Assembly (NCBI GenBank): GCA_021732845.1
Contig: JAKFUF010000001.1
Coordinates: forward strand, 1 to 64,000
Length of the DNA: 64,000 bases
Source of the DNA: Planctomycetaceae bacterium
GTDB taxonomy: Bacteria > Planctomycetota > Planctomycetia > Planctomycetales > Planctomycetaceae
Direction: 5' to 3'
Below are positions 19,555 to 28,913 of the stretch, piece after piece (positions within the stretch are counted from its first letter, which is position 1; each line of letters opens with the position of its first letter). The position numbers and the translations under genes are program-made. The notes beneath the pieces are model-generated. The model was not told the DNA's origin, did no database searches, and saw only the letters and a program-made list of their open reading frames with translations.

Positions 19555-21069
19555 ATGATTCGGCAGGTCAAGGCGCGGCGGTTGAAGGTGACGGATACGG
19601 AGATTGGCGATGCGCTCTGGAAGTGCCGCGGGATCGTGAAGGAGGCGGCGGACAGGCTGGGGGTCACCCGGGTGCTGGTGTTCGATCGGATCAAGAAGAA
19701 TCCGCAGTTGCAGTACATTCGCGACTCGTCCCGGCGGATGTGCATGGGCTACGCCGAGGCGGGGCTGGACGACGCGCTGGCAGAAAAGAAGCCCTGGGCC
19801 ATTCTGTTTGTCCTGCAGACGTTGGGGCGGACGGATGGGCTGTTTGACCCGGAGCCGTGGCCGGTTGAGCCACCGGTGGTGGAGGGTGTGGCACCGCATG
19901 GGATGGGGGCGGCCGGTGAGCGAGGAACCCCGATAGCGGATGGAGAAGGCGGCGCAAGCCGCCCATCCGCGCCAGGGGTTCCGGAGCGAGCAAAACTTAC
20001 CGGTGAGCGAGGAACCCCGATAGCGGATGGAGAAGGCGGCGCAAGCCGCCCATCCGCGCCAGGGGTTCTGGAGCGAGCAAAACTTACCGGTGAATGCTCT
20101 GGCGGTCAGGAGGCGCAAGGTGGAACGGGCGGAGCCACGGGGACGGCGAAGGCCAAACGGAAAAAACAAGCCGTGGCTCCGGTCGAACTCGATGAGGACT
20201 GTGGCCGGCGGCTGGACGGTGGGCACCGCAGCTTCCTGGACGCCTTGGAAGACGGCGCGCCCTGGGCGATCAAGTACTGTCTGAAGACGTTTGGCAAGTC
20301 CAAAGGGTATGCGCCGCCCAAGGAGCATGCTGGTACTCCGACCTTCCCCAAGGAACTCATGCTGGATCCGATTCTGCGGACACCGGAGACGACCACCTAT
20401 TACGACGTCACGGAGTACAACGAACTGTGGGTGGCCGGGGATGGTCGGACCATTGATGACAGTACTCTGGGCGATCTGGTGATGCAGATCGAGTACCCCT
20501 ACGCGGTTGATCGATCGGCGGGTGAAGAGGCGACCGTTGATCAACCCGCAGCGAGCGCCGTCGATCCGCAGACCGTTGAAGCGCACGCAGCCGGTGCCTC
20601 GCTTGGAAGTGAACTGTCGCAGGCGATGAATGGTTACAAGGAGGTAGAGGGGGCGCAAAGTCAGGTGGTGGAGGGGGCGCAAAGTTTGGGCCGGGCGAAG
20701 AACGGATCGGCGGAGGTGGAGATCCGCGTCATCAAGGATGTGCAACCGCTGACTGCACAGAAAACCACATCGAAGGGGGCGCAAAGTTTGGCTTCGAGGG
20801 GGGCGCAAAGTCAGCGAGAATCGAACCGGAACGACCGGCGCGGTGCGATGCATCAAACCGCCGTTGTCGAAGACGACCAGTCGGTCGCCGACAACAACCC
20901 CCGTGGCTCAGACCCAACCGGCCCGCACCGCGCCCCGCTGCGGCTGGAATGGGCGGGGAATGAGGTCGCCAAATCGCTCGATCCGGATGTGGAACGGTCA
21001 CAGATCGACGCGGAACCTCAACGTGCCGAACAGCAAGGAGACCTCGCGGGAGGGCGAAGCTCCTGCTGA
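19555..21069 (+). CDS. Terminase-small-subunit-like HTH protein with in-frame hairpin repeats
   Basis: 504 residues from the ATG at 19555, set by a GGAGGG ribosome site 8-12 bp before it. Residues ~1-95 form an HTH unit (IGDALWKCRGIVKEAADRLG, then KPWAILFVLQTLG); residues ~190-250 hold a second FLDALEDGAPWAIKYCLKTFGKSKGY unit followed by a proline-rich segment, the layout of phage terminase-small-subunit relatives. Residues ~125-172 are two 29-codon copies of the 87 bp hairpin repeat, read as ERGTPIADGEGGASRPSAP-type peptides. The C-terminal third has four GAQS repeats from a separate DNA motif. It is homologous to the first gene of the window. No other phage genes are near; the function is unknown. 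Confidence 0.65.
   Translation: MIRQVKARRLKVTDTEIGDALWKCRGIVKEAADRLGVTRVLVFDRIKKNPQLQYIRDSSRRMCMGYAEAGLDDALAEKKPWAILFVLQTLGRTDGLFDPEPWPVEPPVVEGVAPHGMGAAGERGTPIADGEGGASRPSAPGVPERAKLTGERGTPIADGEGGASRPSAPGVLERAKLTGECSGGQEAQGGTGGATGTAKAKRKKQAVAPVELDEDCGRRLDGGHRSFLDALEDGAPWAIKYCLKTFGKSKGYAPPKEHAGTPTFPKELMLDPILRTPETTTYYDVTEYNELWVAGDGRTIDDSTLGDLVMQIEYPYAVDRSAGEEATVDQPAASAVDPQTVEAHAAGASLGSELSQAMNGYKEVEGAQSQVVEGAQSLGRAKNGSAEVEIRVIKDVQPLTAQKTTSKGAQSLASRGAQSQRESNRNDRRGAMHQTAVVEDDQSVADNNPRGSDPTGPHRAPLRLEWAGNEVAKSLDPDVERSQIDAEPQRAEQQGDLAGGRSSC
19926..20069. repeat. Two 87 bp hairpin units inside a gene (block 3)
   Basis: Units at 19926 and 20013, 87 bp apart, both with the perfect inner stem GGCGGC-GCAA-GCCGCC. 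Since 87 is divisible by three, both insertions keep the frame of the surrounding gene. Confidence 0.92.
20648..20811. repeat. Four short GGGGGCGCAAAGT repeats in a coding region
   Basis: The motif AGGGGGCGCAAAGTYWG occurs near 20648, 20672, 20774 and 20797, each read as G-A-Q-S in the protein. Spacing is irregular, so this is not a simple tandem expansion. Confidence 0.8.
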
Positions 21070-21401
21070 GCCACGGTGACCGGTTGGCGCTGCTTCCTCG
21101 TACCATTTTCGGGTGAGGTTGTGGTCGCTTGTCGGCGTGGATTCAGGCCTCTGCAATCTTTGATGAGGAACTCCGCCAAATGACGGAAAAGAGTCAAAAG
21201 AATGCTGCGCCGCCTGTCTCTGATCACGCTTTCCCGACGGCGGAAGAACGACCGCACCCGAAAACGGCGCGGCCGGCCCGTCTCGAAGAAACGCAGCCGC
21301 GTGCCCAGGTCACATTCGCCCATCGGGTGACCGCGGGCATTTTCGCTTTCTTTTGCGAAGAGGCTGTGATGATTGGCCCCCCACCCCGCTGTTCCGCGAG
21401 G
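21070..21401. other. Convergent intergenic region, no gene seen
   Basis: 332 bp between two convergent genes. Open frames cross it on both strands but none shows a ribosome site or a familiar protein pattern. No strong terminator hairpin is visible. Confidence 0.5.
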
Positions 21402-22751
21402 CTAACGCACAAGCCGACGGAAGGCATCCTGCTGGACCGCGCATTCCAATCGTTGTTCGACGGTGTGCGTTTCCAGGGCATCGCGAATAATGGTGAAGGT
21501 CTCGCGAGCGGCGTCCACCGTCTGCTGGAGTTCGGCCGGCCCCTGCGCGGCGTTCAGGTAAAAGGACGCATAGCCGTGGCAGCCACGCTTGGCCATTTCC
21601 TGGATGTACAGCGTGCTGACCTGGCTTTTGAGGGCGGGGTCGGAAACGGCAAACTGCAGGTGCGGATGGACGTCGATCCCGGCACACTGCACGCCAAGGC
21701 CGACTTCCTGAGCCACGGCGTTCAGGCTGCTTTTGAGTTGAGCGCCGGTCTTCCACAGTTGGGCGGGCACATCACGGCGACGGACCTCTCGCAGTGTCGT
21801 GAGTGCCGCGCGCAGGCCAATGGTGTCGCTCCAGTAGGTACTCGAGATAAACATCTGGGCGGCGGGCTCCATGACGGCCCGCGTGCCCACCACGGCCCCC
21901 ATGGCGTAGCCGTTGGACATCGACTTGGCGAACACCGCCATGTCGGGCGTCACCCCCAGGTATTGCTGCGAGCCACCAGTGCTGAACCGCAGGCCCGCCG
22001 ACACTTCGTCGAGAATGAACACCGCACCGTGCTCGCGTGCCAGCTTGCCCACGTCTGTCAGGTAACCTGCCGGCGGGATCTCGGAGCGCAGTGGCTCCAT
22101 GATGACGGCTGCCACCTCGCCCTTGTGCTTGTCCAGCAGCTCGCCGAGCGCAGCAAGGTCGCCGTAGGGAAACGGCAGCGCGGTGCCCGCCAAGGCGCGG
22201 GGCACGCCGATCGGCTCAATTCCCGGAAACAGGTGTCCGTTCAGGCTGGCTTCCTCGGCCAGGTTGGCGGCGAGGTACCAGTCATGCCAGCCGTGGTAGC
22301 CACAAAACAGGACTTTGTCGCGTCCGGTCGTGCCCCGCGCGATCCTTACGGCAATGGCACAGGCTTCACCGCCGCACTTGGCATAGCGGACCATCTCCGC
22401 GCAGGGAATGGCCGAGCACAGCTCCTCGGCGAGTTCGATTTCGAGTTCGTGGTTGACGGCATAGACCGTCCCCAAAGCCATCTGTTCCCGCACCGCGTCA
22501 TCAACGACCGGGTCGGCATAACCCAGGATGATCGAGCCGATGCCGCTGATCCAGTCGATGTACTCGAACCCGTCCACATCCCAGAACCGCGCCCCCTTCG
22601 CCCGCTGGGCATACACGGGCGAGACACCATAGGCGACCCGGTTGGGACGCCGGCTGATGAGCTGCGTGGCTCCCGGAATGAGTTCCATGGCCCGCTCGTA
22701 CAGGGCCATGGACTTGGGAACACGGGTGGGTTTGGACGGCTTGCTCGACAT
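21402..22751 (-). CDS. Class III aminotransferase, glutamate-1-semialdehyde-aminomutase-like
   Basis: 449 residues from the ATG at 22751 (a TTG seven codons earlier is less likely). Fold-type I, class III PLP enzyme: substrate and cofactor motifs include KCGGEACAIAVRIAR, YHGWHDWY, FILDEVSAGLRF, and the PLP lysine in FAKSMSNGYAMGAVVG (Lys276). The closest look is to glutamate-1-semialdehyde 2,1-aminomutase and related amine or sugar aminotransferases. It is not next to other haem-synthesis genes, so hemL is not assigned. The dioxygenase gene upstream on the same strand, 239 bp away, may belong to the same unit. Confidence 0.88.
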   Translation of the reverse strand: MSSKPSKPTRVPKSMALYERAMELIPGATQLISRRPNRVAYGVSPVYAQRAKGARFWDVDGFEYIDWISGIGSIILGYADPVVDDAVREQMALGTVYAVNHELEIELAEELCSAIPCAEMVRYAKCGGEACAIAVRIARGTTGRDKVLFCGYHGWHDWYLAANLAEEASLNGHLFPGIEPIGVPRALAGTALPFPYGDLAALGELLDKHKGEVAAVIMEPLRSEIPPAGYLTDVGKLAREHGAVFILDEVSAGLRFSTGGSQQYLGVTPDMAVFAKSMSNGYAMGAVVGTRAVMEPAAQMFISSTYWSDTIGLRAALTTLREVRRRDVPAQLWKTGAQLKSSLNAVAQEVGLGVQCAGIDVHPHLQFAVSDPALKSQVSTLYIQEMAKRGCHGYASFYLNAAQGPAELQQTVDAARETFTIIRDALETHTVEQRLECAVQQDAFRRLVR

Positions 22752-22990
22752 GGTGGCTCGATGAATAGGCAATGCGCTACGACGCCCTGTCCGAAAAAAG
22801 CTGCTTTTGTTTCAGTGGAATTCAGACAGGATTGAAAGGATGAAAGAGGATGAGAAAGGATGTTGCCATTGAAAGCTGGCCGAAACAGATCCTGTCCAAA
22901 CTTCCGGCAAATCTCCCGTCAACCTGACACTCGCTCCCCAAAATCCGTGGCGCTTAACCGCCCGTGGTGTGTTGCGCTGCGCTAAACACC

Positions 22991-23803
22991 CTACGTTTTG
23001 AGGCCCATTTCCTGATGCTGGGCCTTCGAGGAGGCCGAGTATCGCTGGAAGGCGGCTTCGTCGCGGGTGCAGCTCTCGCCCTTGAACACCATGCCGAAAC
23101 TGCGGCGGTGGCGGGTGGCGGAGCGGTTGGGGTCGGCCCGGTGGATGGTGTTGCCGTGGTGAATCAGCACGTCGCCCGGCTGTGCGGGGATGGGAAGTTC
23201 ACGTTCCCGGTCGCTGTCGCTGTAGTCTGAAATCCCCTGCGAAAAGCCGAGGGTCTTCGTCCGATTGTGCGGCCGCAGGGGGACGAGATGTGAGCCACGC
23301 ACGTAGCGGAGACAGCCGTTTTCCTCGTCAACGACATCCAGCGCGAGCCACATGGTGAGCACCTGTGGCGGGTTCAGGCAGAAGTAGTAGTTGTCCTGAT
23401 GCGGCGGCGTGGGGTGATTGGTCCGCGGTGGCTTGTTGAACCACTCGCCCCCCTCGGCCTGGGCCGGTTCGCCGAGCAGCTTTTCCGCGGCGGTGTTCCA
23501 CAGCGGATGGCGGATGTACTCGGCGAAAAATGGATCCTGCGCGATCCGATTCAACTGCTTGAGCGTCTCGGGCCGCGACTTGTCGTCGTAAAACGCGTCC
23601 CCGTCTGGCAGTCCGGGAACGACCTCGCGGATGTAGCGGTCGAGATTGTCCTGCAGCAGCCGCAGTTCGTCGGGCGGGAGGAACCCGCGGATGACGACGA
23701 ATCCATCGCGGTTGTACGTCTGTCGAAGTTCGGGCCAGTTCAAGATGACACAAGCTCCGGGGGGATGAGAGAATTGTCTTCTCGATGGAATCTCAAATTT
23801 CAT
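22991..23803 (-). CDS. Phytanoyl-CoA dioxygenase (PhyH) family protein
   Basis: 270 residues if the ATG at 23803 is used; a TTG at 23743 with an upstream GGAG may be the real start, because residues before it are not family-like. Fe(II)/2-oxoglutarate-dependent oxygenase core: the HxD iron ligands appear in TPPHQDNYYFCLNPP, the distal histidine in IHHGNTIHRADPN, and a 2-oxoglutarate-binding Arg probably in the RRSFGMVF segment. PhyH proteins hydroxylate varied small molecules, so the substrate is open. It may be functionally linked to the aminotransferase downstream on the same strand. Confidence 0.88.
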   Translation of the reverse strand: MKFEIPSRRQFSHPPGACVILNWPELRQTYNRDGFVVIRGFLPPDELRLLQDNLDRYIREVVPGLPDGDAFYDDKSRPETLKQLNRIAQDPFFAEYIRHPLWNTAAEKLLGEPAQAEGGEWFNKPPRTNHPTPPHQDNYYFCLNPPQVLTMWLALDVVDEENGCLRYVRGSHLVPLRPHNRTKTLGFSQGISDYSDSDRERELPIPAQPGDVLIHHGNTIHRADPNRSATRHRRSFGMVFKGESCTRDEAAFQRYSASSKAQHQEMGLKT

Positions 23804-24047
23804 ATTTAAAATTTGACAGTAACATGTCTTTCATGGTCTTCACGTGCGGAGAACATACCAGTTCGATGTGGAGTGGTTTTAATGAAGATGGAAAAAAGGG
23901 AGGAAGGATTTGTTCCGGCCGCCTACCAGCAAAAACATCTCATTTCATCCTTTCGATCCTTTTCATCCTGTCCAAATTTCTGCCGCCTGCATCTGCCCTG
24001 CCAAGGATCGGGGCTTGCAGTCGCGGCTTGATGGTTCTCGCCTGCGG

Positions 24048-24800
24048 CTACTTCGCCTTCAACTCCCGTGCTGCCGCTTCGTCCACGAGCCACGTGAGGA
24101 CGCCCTGTCCGGCGAGCGAGCGCTGGCTGGGCAGGCGGTTGCCATCGGCGGGACCTTCCAGAACTTCCACGAGCGGGATGGCTTTGTCGGCTCCGGCGAC
24201 GCAGAACAGGACGTTCGAGGCCCGGTTGAGCATCGGCACGGTGAAGGTCAGGCGGAAGGTTTGCAGTTTCTCGACACGGTTGGCCACGACCCAGCGGGTG
24301 GATTCCGACAGGGCGGCCGTGTGCGGGAACAGCGACAGCGTATGGCCATCGCCGCCCATCCCGACCAGAATCAGGTCGAAAGCTGGTGGCTGCCCATTGG
24401 AATAGACCCCAAACACGCGGGCGATCTCCGCCTGGTAGTCCTCGGCCGCCTGATCGCGATCCTCCCGTTCCGCCTGCATCCGGTGGATTTGCGGGCTGCA
24501 GATCGGCAGCGATTGCAGAAAGGCCTCGTTGGCCATGCGGAAATTCGAATCGGCATGCGTCGAGGGCACACAGCGCTCGTCGCCCCAGAAGAACTCGACG
24601 CGTGCCCAGTTGACCCGCTCCTTGTAACCAGCGCTGCCCAGCAACTGGTACATCCGCTTTGGCGTCGAGCCACCGGCCAGGGCCACGGTGAATTTCCCGC
24701 GGGCACTGATGCATTCGGCGGCCAGCCGGATGAACTCTTCGGCGGCAGCCTGGCTCACGCTCTCGGGATCGGGGAGGCGGCGGATGATGGGAGTGCTCAT
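24048..24800 (-). CDS. pgl: 6-phosphogluconolactonase
   Basis: 250 residues from the ATG at 24800; the frame is open 25 codons further, but the family N-terminus begins at IIRRLPDPESVSQAAAEEF. It hydrolyses 6-phosphogluconolactone to 6-phosphogluconate in the oxidative pentose phosphate pathway, in the cytoplasm. Diagnostic motifs: FTVALAGGSTPKRMYQLL, VEFFWGDERCVP, FDLILVGMGGDGHTLSLFP. Length fits the DevB/NagB-type family. No zwf or gnd gene is adjacent. Confidence 0.95.
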   Translation of the reverse strand: MSTPIIRRLPDPESVSQAAAEEFIRLAAECISARGKFTVALAGGSTPKRMYQLLGSAGYKERVNWARVEFFWGDERCVPSTHADSNFRMANEAFLQSLPICSPQIHRMQAEREDRDQAAEDYQAEIARVFGVYSNGQPPAFDLILVGMGGDGHTLSLFPHTAALSESTRWVVANRVEKLQTFRLTFTVPMLNRASNVLFCVAGADKAIPLVEVLEGPADGNRLPSQRSLAGQGVLTWLVDEAAARELKAK

Positions 24801-24881
24801 GTGGTTCAGCCACGGAAAGGGGATTGTGTCAGTCCGGATCAGCCCCGGCATGCTAAAGGACTCTGCGCCAGGCACTCAACA

Positions 24882-25097
24882 TCAAAAAAACACCCAAAAA
24901 ATCCTGAACCCCACAAATCCAAGCAACAGCAACCCGGCACCGCCAACTGCCAGCAGGCCAATCGCGATGAGCGTCCCCGTCGAAACGGACCCGCTGCCTC
25001 CCGTCCCACCGGATTCATGGTGCAGGCTGATTCCACAGCGCGGACAGCTCATATCATCGGGTGTGACCGCACTCTCACAGGCCGGACATTTGATCAT
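24882..25097 (-). CDS. Small zinc-ribbon membrane protein
   Basis: 71 residues. An N-terminal zinc ribbon (CPAC at 4-7, CPRC at 18-21) is followed by a Gly/Ser linker and one hydrophobic helix (about 44-70, LIAIGLLAVGGAGLLLLG) running to the C-terminus. It probably anchors a zinc ribbon at the inner membrane. It lies 81 bp upstream of pgl on the same strand and could be cotranscribed. No function can be assigned. Confidence 0.7.
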   Translation of the reverse strand: MIKCPACESAVTPDDMSCPRCGISLHHESGGTGGSGSVSTGTLIAIGLLAVGGAGLLLLGFVGFRIFWVFF

Positions 25098-25350
25098 GTG
25101 GCTCTTGAATCCAAGGTACGGTGATCGAAACCAGTTCCGTTGGTGCCGATGCGGGAAAGTCTAATGACTCCCGCCAACTTTCCCAAGCACGCTCGCAACG
25201 ACGACCGCTACATCTGGACATTGGCTGAAGCGCACGCACCGCGCCAACCCACATCCGCGCCGGGTGACACAACCTTGACCCACCCGGGGACGATAACTAG
25301 AATAACATATTCACAATCGTTGAACTGTTCGTTTTGACGGGAGGTTGGGC

Positions 25351-26700
25351 ATGCTCTCCATCTACGGCTCCGCGCAGCGGCTTTGTGATGGCGTTTCCCG
25401 CCGCAGTTTCCTGAAGATTGGCGGCTTGGCAATGGGTGCCGCCGGTGGCATCGGACTGCCGCAACTGCTTCGTGCTGAAGCCCTTGCCGGCAAGACGCCG
25501 TCCCACAAGGCGATCATCAACATCTTCCTGGGTGGCGGACCGCCGCATCAGGATATGTGGGAAATCAAGACGGAAGCACCGAAGGAGATCCGGGGCGAAT
25601 TCAACCCGATCGACACGCAGGTTCCTGGCATTCAGATTTGCGAGGTGTTCAAGAACATCGCCGCGATGATGAGCAAATTCGTTGTCATCCGCACGGTCGT
25701 CGGCAATTCTGGCGGACATGACGCCCACCAGTGCCTCAGTGGCTGGGAACGCGGCAATCTGCAGTCAGTGGGCGGCCGGCCCAGTATCGGCTCTGTGCTT
25801 TCGAAGCTTCGCGGACCCGTTAATCGGGGGGTGCCTCCCACGGTCGCCTTGGCGGAGAAGACCCAGCATGTGCCCTGGTCGGAACCGGGCGGACCTGGTT
25901 TTCTCGGCGCGGCGTACACCCCCTTCAAGCCTCAGGGCGAAGGGATGGCGGATCTCAAGCTGCAAAACGTGACTTTCGACCGCCTGCAGGATCGTCAGGC
26001 GCTGCTCAAGGGTCTCGACAATTTGAAGCGAGAGGCGGACGCCAATGGATCGATTCACGGAATGGACGCCTTCAGTGAGGCTGCGTTCGGCGTGTTGACT
26101 TCGTCCAAGCTGGTCGATGCCCTCGATCTCAGCAAAGAGGATCCCTCGGTCCGGGCGCGGTATGGCGACGGCAAACCATACAAATTTCAGTATGACGGTG
26201 CCCCAACCTGCAACGAACATGTGCTGATGGCTCGGCGGCTGGTCGAGGCTGGGGTCCGCTCGGTCTCGTTGTCTTACGGCCGCTGGGATAGCCACGGAGA
26301 CAATTTCGGTTTGGTCCGCGATCACGGTGCGAAACTCGATCAGTGCGTGAGCGCGCTCGTTCAGGATCTGGACGAACGTGGCATGCTGAACGATGTGACC
26401 GTCTGTGTCTGGGGCGAGTTCGGCCGCACGCCGCGCGTCAACAACGGCGCGGGCCGCGACCACTGGCCGCAAGTCAGTTGTGCGCTGATGGCCGGCGGCG
26501 GGATGCGCACTGGGCAGGCGATTGGCGAAACCAACCGCCTGGGCGAGTATGCCCTCAAACGGCCGGTCCACTTCCAGGAAGTCACCTCCACGATCTACCA
26601 CAACCTGGGCATCGACACCATGTCGACGGCGATCCCCGACCCGACGGGACGCCCGCAGTTTCTCGTTGACGTTCGCGACCCGATTCGCGAAATTGTGTGA
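25351..26700 (+). CDS. DUF1501 protein, Tat-exported
   Basis: 449 residues from the ATG at 25351, preceded by a GGGAGG ribosome site at about 25339-25345. Tat leader VSRRSFLKIGGLAMGAAGG. Family motifs: IINIFLGGGPPHQDMWEIK, YGRWDSHGDNFG, VCVWGEFGRTPRVNN, GRDHWPQVSCALMAGGG. It differs from the two cassette members in having PPHQDMW instead of ASQFE and no DUF1549 or WD40 partner. A secreted HMA protein gene follows 57 bp later. Confidence 0.93.
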   Translation: MLSIYGSAQRLCDGVSRRSFLKIGGLAMGAAGGIGLPQLLRAEALAGKTPSHKAIINIFLGGGPPHQDMWEIKTEAPKEIRGEFNPIDTQVPGIQICEVFKNIAAMMSKFVVIRTVVGNSGGHDAHQCLSGWERGNLQSVGGRPSIGSVLSKLRGPVNRGVPPTVALAEKTQHVPWSEPGGPGFLGAAYTPFKPQGEGMADLKLQNVTFDRLQDRQALLKGLDNLKREADANGSIHGMDAFSEAAFGVLTSSKLVDALDLSKEDPSVRARYGDGKPYKFQYDGAPTCNEHVLMARRLVEAGVRSVSLSYGRWDSHGDNFGLVRDHGAKLDQCVSALVQDLDERGMLNDVTVCVWGEFGRTPRVNNGAGRDHWPQVSCALMAGGGMRTGQAIGETNRLGEYALKRPVHFQEVTSTIYHNLGIDTMSTAIPDPTGRPQFLVDVRDPIREIV

Positions 26701-26757
26701 TCTGTTGAACCTGCATCCGGTCGAGACCGCATTGTCCACCTTTCGCGAGACATTCTC

Positions 26758-27297
26758 ATGCGCACATTCTGCCTCTCCGTCGCCGTCCTGTGTACCCTCT
26801 CAGCCCAGGCGATGGCTGTCGATGTGAGCGTCAAGGGCGTCCACCTCTGTTGTGGCTCATGCGTCTCAGGCGTCGAGGAAGCCCTGAAGGATGTCGACGG
26901 GGTGAGCGACGTCGCCGCCGACCAGAACACCAAGGCGATCAGCTTCAAGGCGAAGGACGAGAAGAGCGTCGAGAAGGGTCTCAAGGCCCTGGCCGATGGT
27001 GGCTTCCACGGCACGGCGACCGCCGATAAGAAAGCAGTCAACTTCCCGACTGTGAAGGTGAAGAAGGGCGAAAAAGCCAACACGATCACCCTGACCGGCC
27101 TGCACCTGTGCTGCGGGGCCTGCAAGACCGGCGTGAAGGAAGCCCTCTCCAAGGTTGCTGCAGTCGACAAACTGGAGATCGATCAAGAGGCTCAGACTGC
27201 CGTCGCCACGGGCAAGGACATCAGCGTTGAAGACCTGATCGCCGCCCTCAACAAGGCCGGCTTCCACGGTGAATTGAAGAAGGAAGAGAAGAAGTAG
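26758..27297 (+). CDS. Secreted protein with two heavy-metal-associated-like domains
   Basis: 179 residues: signal peptide (cleavage after AMA, residue 20), then two HMA-like ferredoxin-fold domains with the unusual metal motif HLCCGSC at 29-35 and HLCCGAC at 116-122. Classic HMA domains have GMxCxxC; here the preceding His and an extra Cys suggest altered metal preference. A Lys/Glu-rich tail ends the protein. It should lie in the periplasm. The spacing after the DUF1501 gene suggests one transcript, linking it to exported proteins rather than to the metal island 20 kb away. Confidence 0.85.
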   Translation: MRTFCLSVAVLCTLSAQAMAVDVSVKGVHLCCGSCVSGVEEALKDVDGVSDVAADQNTKAISFKAKDEKSVEKGLKALADGGFHGTATADKKAVNFPTVKVKKGEKANTITLTGLHLCCGACKTGVKEALSKVAAVDKLEIDQEAQTAVATGKDISVEDLIAALNKAGFHGELKKEEKK

Positions 27298-27482
27298 ACC
27301 GCACAATTCCCTCTCCAACAAATCTGCCAAAAAGCGTCAGCAAACCAATCCAAGGGAAACTGCGCTGTTTTCCACGGCTCGTACTCAGTCTTCGGCTGGC
27401 TGAAGTCCTGGAAGCGGTTTCAGACATTGACTCTGAATGTGGCACGACATTGATTGACACAGTGGACACAATTTAAATATAT

Positions 27483-27951
27483 GTCCGTTCGGAACTGAAA
27501 ACAATTTCACAGGGTGAAATCGCCTGGAACCTGCTCCTGGACGGACTGATGATCTGCCAGGTTGCCGATCGCCTCGGCGTCTCCAAGAGCCGGGCCACAG
27601 CGATCCTGAATGCAGCCGCCAGTGAACGAGGTGAACGCCGTGTGGATGGCCGCGCGCCGATCGACGCTTAGGAAGAAAGCCATAATGCCCTGCCTCAGGT
27701 CGCAGATCCAAGATGAGGCCATGCGACTCTGGAACGAGGGACATCTGATTGTTCAAATCGCCGACCAGTTGCATTTTGACCGGGCGACCGCCAAAAACGC
27801 CATCAACATCTGGTATCAGGACCATGCCGTTTCAGTCCTCGACGGGCGAACGCGTCGGAAAAGACTCGCCCTGAAACAGAGACACTTCAATGGCAGCACC
27901 GGACAAGTGGACGGTCAGCCACCTGATGACGGTGAATGTCATCCTCATTGA
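27483..27951 (+). pseudogene. Decayed C-terminal tail of a recombinase-like protein
   Basis: Two frames hold consecutive HTH-like pieces. Frame 1 (27483-27671) reads ISQGEIAWNLLLDGLM then QVADRLGVSKSRATAILNAA and stops. A frame shift later, from about 27676, come LRSQIQDEAMRLWNEGHLI then VQIADQLHFDRATAKNAINI. The pattern resembles the terminal HTH of the serine recombinase at 29162 (LRESGLTERAAADQLGITKT). Its catalytic part is absent. Confidence 0.5.
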
Positions 27952-28136
27952 CCCATGAGAAACTGGCCAGCGGAGTGTGGCACCGCGGTTTCGACGACTG
28001 CTCGACCTCCACAAGTCGCTTGATGAAGGTGGGACGATATTTTGAACGGAGCATGCACCGGAGATGTCGCATCGGCGACAAATCAACCGCCTGCCTGGGA
28101 CGCTATGGCACAACCAAGACCATGGATTCGGAAGGA

Positions 28137-28176
28137 CTGTGAGGCCGCCGCTTTTGGCGGCCTCACAGTCTTTTTT
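28137..28176 (+). terminator. Strong rho-independent terminator
   Basis: Perfect 13 bp stem CTGTGAGGCCGCC / GGCGGCCTCACAG with loop GCTTTT, followed by TCTTTTTTT. No intact gene ends just before it; it probably served the lost recombinase-region transcript. Confidence 0.9.
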
Positions 28177-28177
28177 T

Positions 28178-28911
28178 AGCTATTGGGGCCAAGCCCGATG
28201 ATCGCCATGTACGAATGCCATCAACAGCGCTGCGCCTCGACGTGACTGTTGCGTCCGGAAGTTACGATCCAGCCATGGAATGTCACCGTGGTGCTGGCTT
28301 GGAGATGGGCGGCAGCGGAAATTTCTAAGGTGTTTCCGCGCTGGGAGCGGCGGCAGTTCACATTCCCCATACAGCACTGCTGCGTAGATGGATTGAGGAT
28401 GTGTCGGACGGAACCTTCGGCAACCGGCTTCACCTCAATCCGCAGTTCGGCGTGCTGGCAAAAAAATGAAATGATAGCCGCCTGACTCGGCGTCCAACTT
28501 GTCAAAGAAGTGCGAACCGCGTTGGTCCTCCACGAATCTTTGATTCGACCCTGTCCCTACCGCCCCCCATTGTTCACCCCCATTGCTGGGCTGTCAGCGG
28601 TCTGGTTGGGCTGGCGACCGTGGCAACCTGGCAGCGCTGCTGACGCCAATCGCCATCTCGGTGTCGGAACTGGTGCCCCAGTCGAGCCCAAATTCGATCG
28701 AGTCGGGACGGTTCCCAAACTGCCGACTAGAACGCCCGATTCAGACGATCGAGAAGAGCGATGACGATACGGGTTACAAAAGCGCTGTGAAACCGTCGCG
28801 CGGGCGGATGCGTGTTCGTGCCAGCCCCGCAGTGCGATCCAGCTCACCCTGCTGTCAGGATTTCTTCAGCACAGTTTTCAGCACACTTCGGTGTACCGCG
28901 CTTATCGCGCT
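28178..28911. other. Gene-free accessory stretch
   Basis: About 730 bp with no frame that shows a ribosome site and a familiar protein pattern on either strand. Together with 27952-28136 it looks like degraded DNA left of the tRNA-end site. Confidence 0.5.
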
Positions 28912-28913
28912 CG

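Noticed and set aside
19555-21069. Prophage marker
   Set aside because: The HTH pattern is like terminase small subunits, but no large terminase, portal, capsid or tail gene is present in 64 kb.
21129-22835. 568-codon plus-strand frame over the aminotransferase
   Set aside because: The minus strand carries a complete class III aminotransferase with PLP motifs; the plus reading has none.
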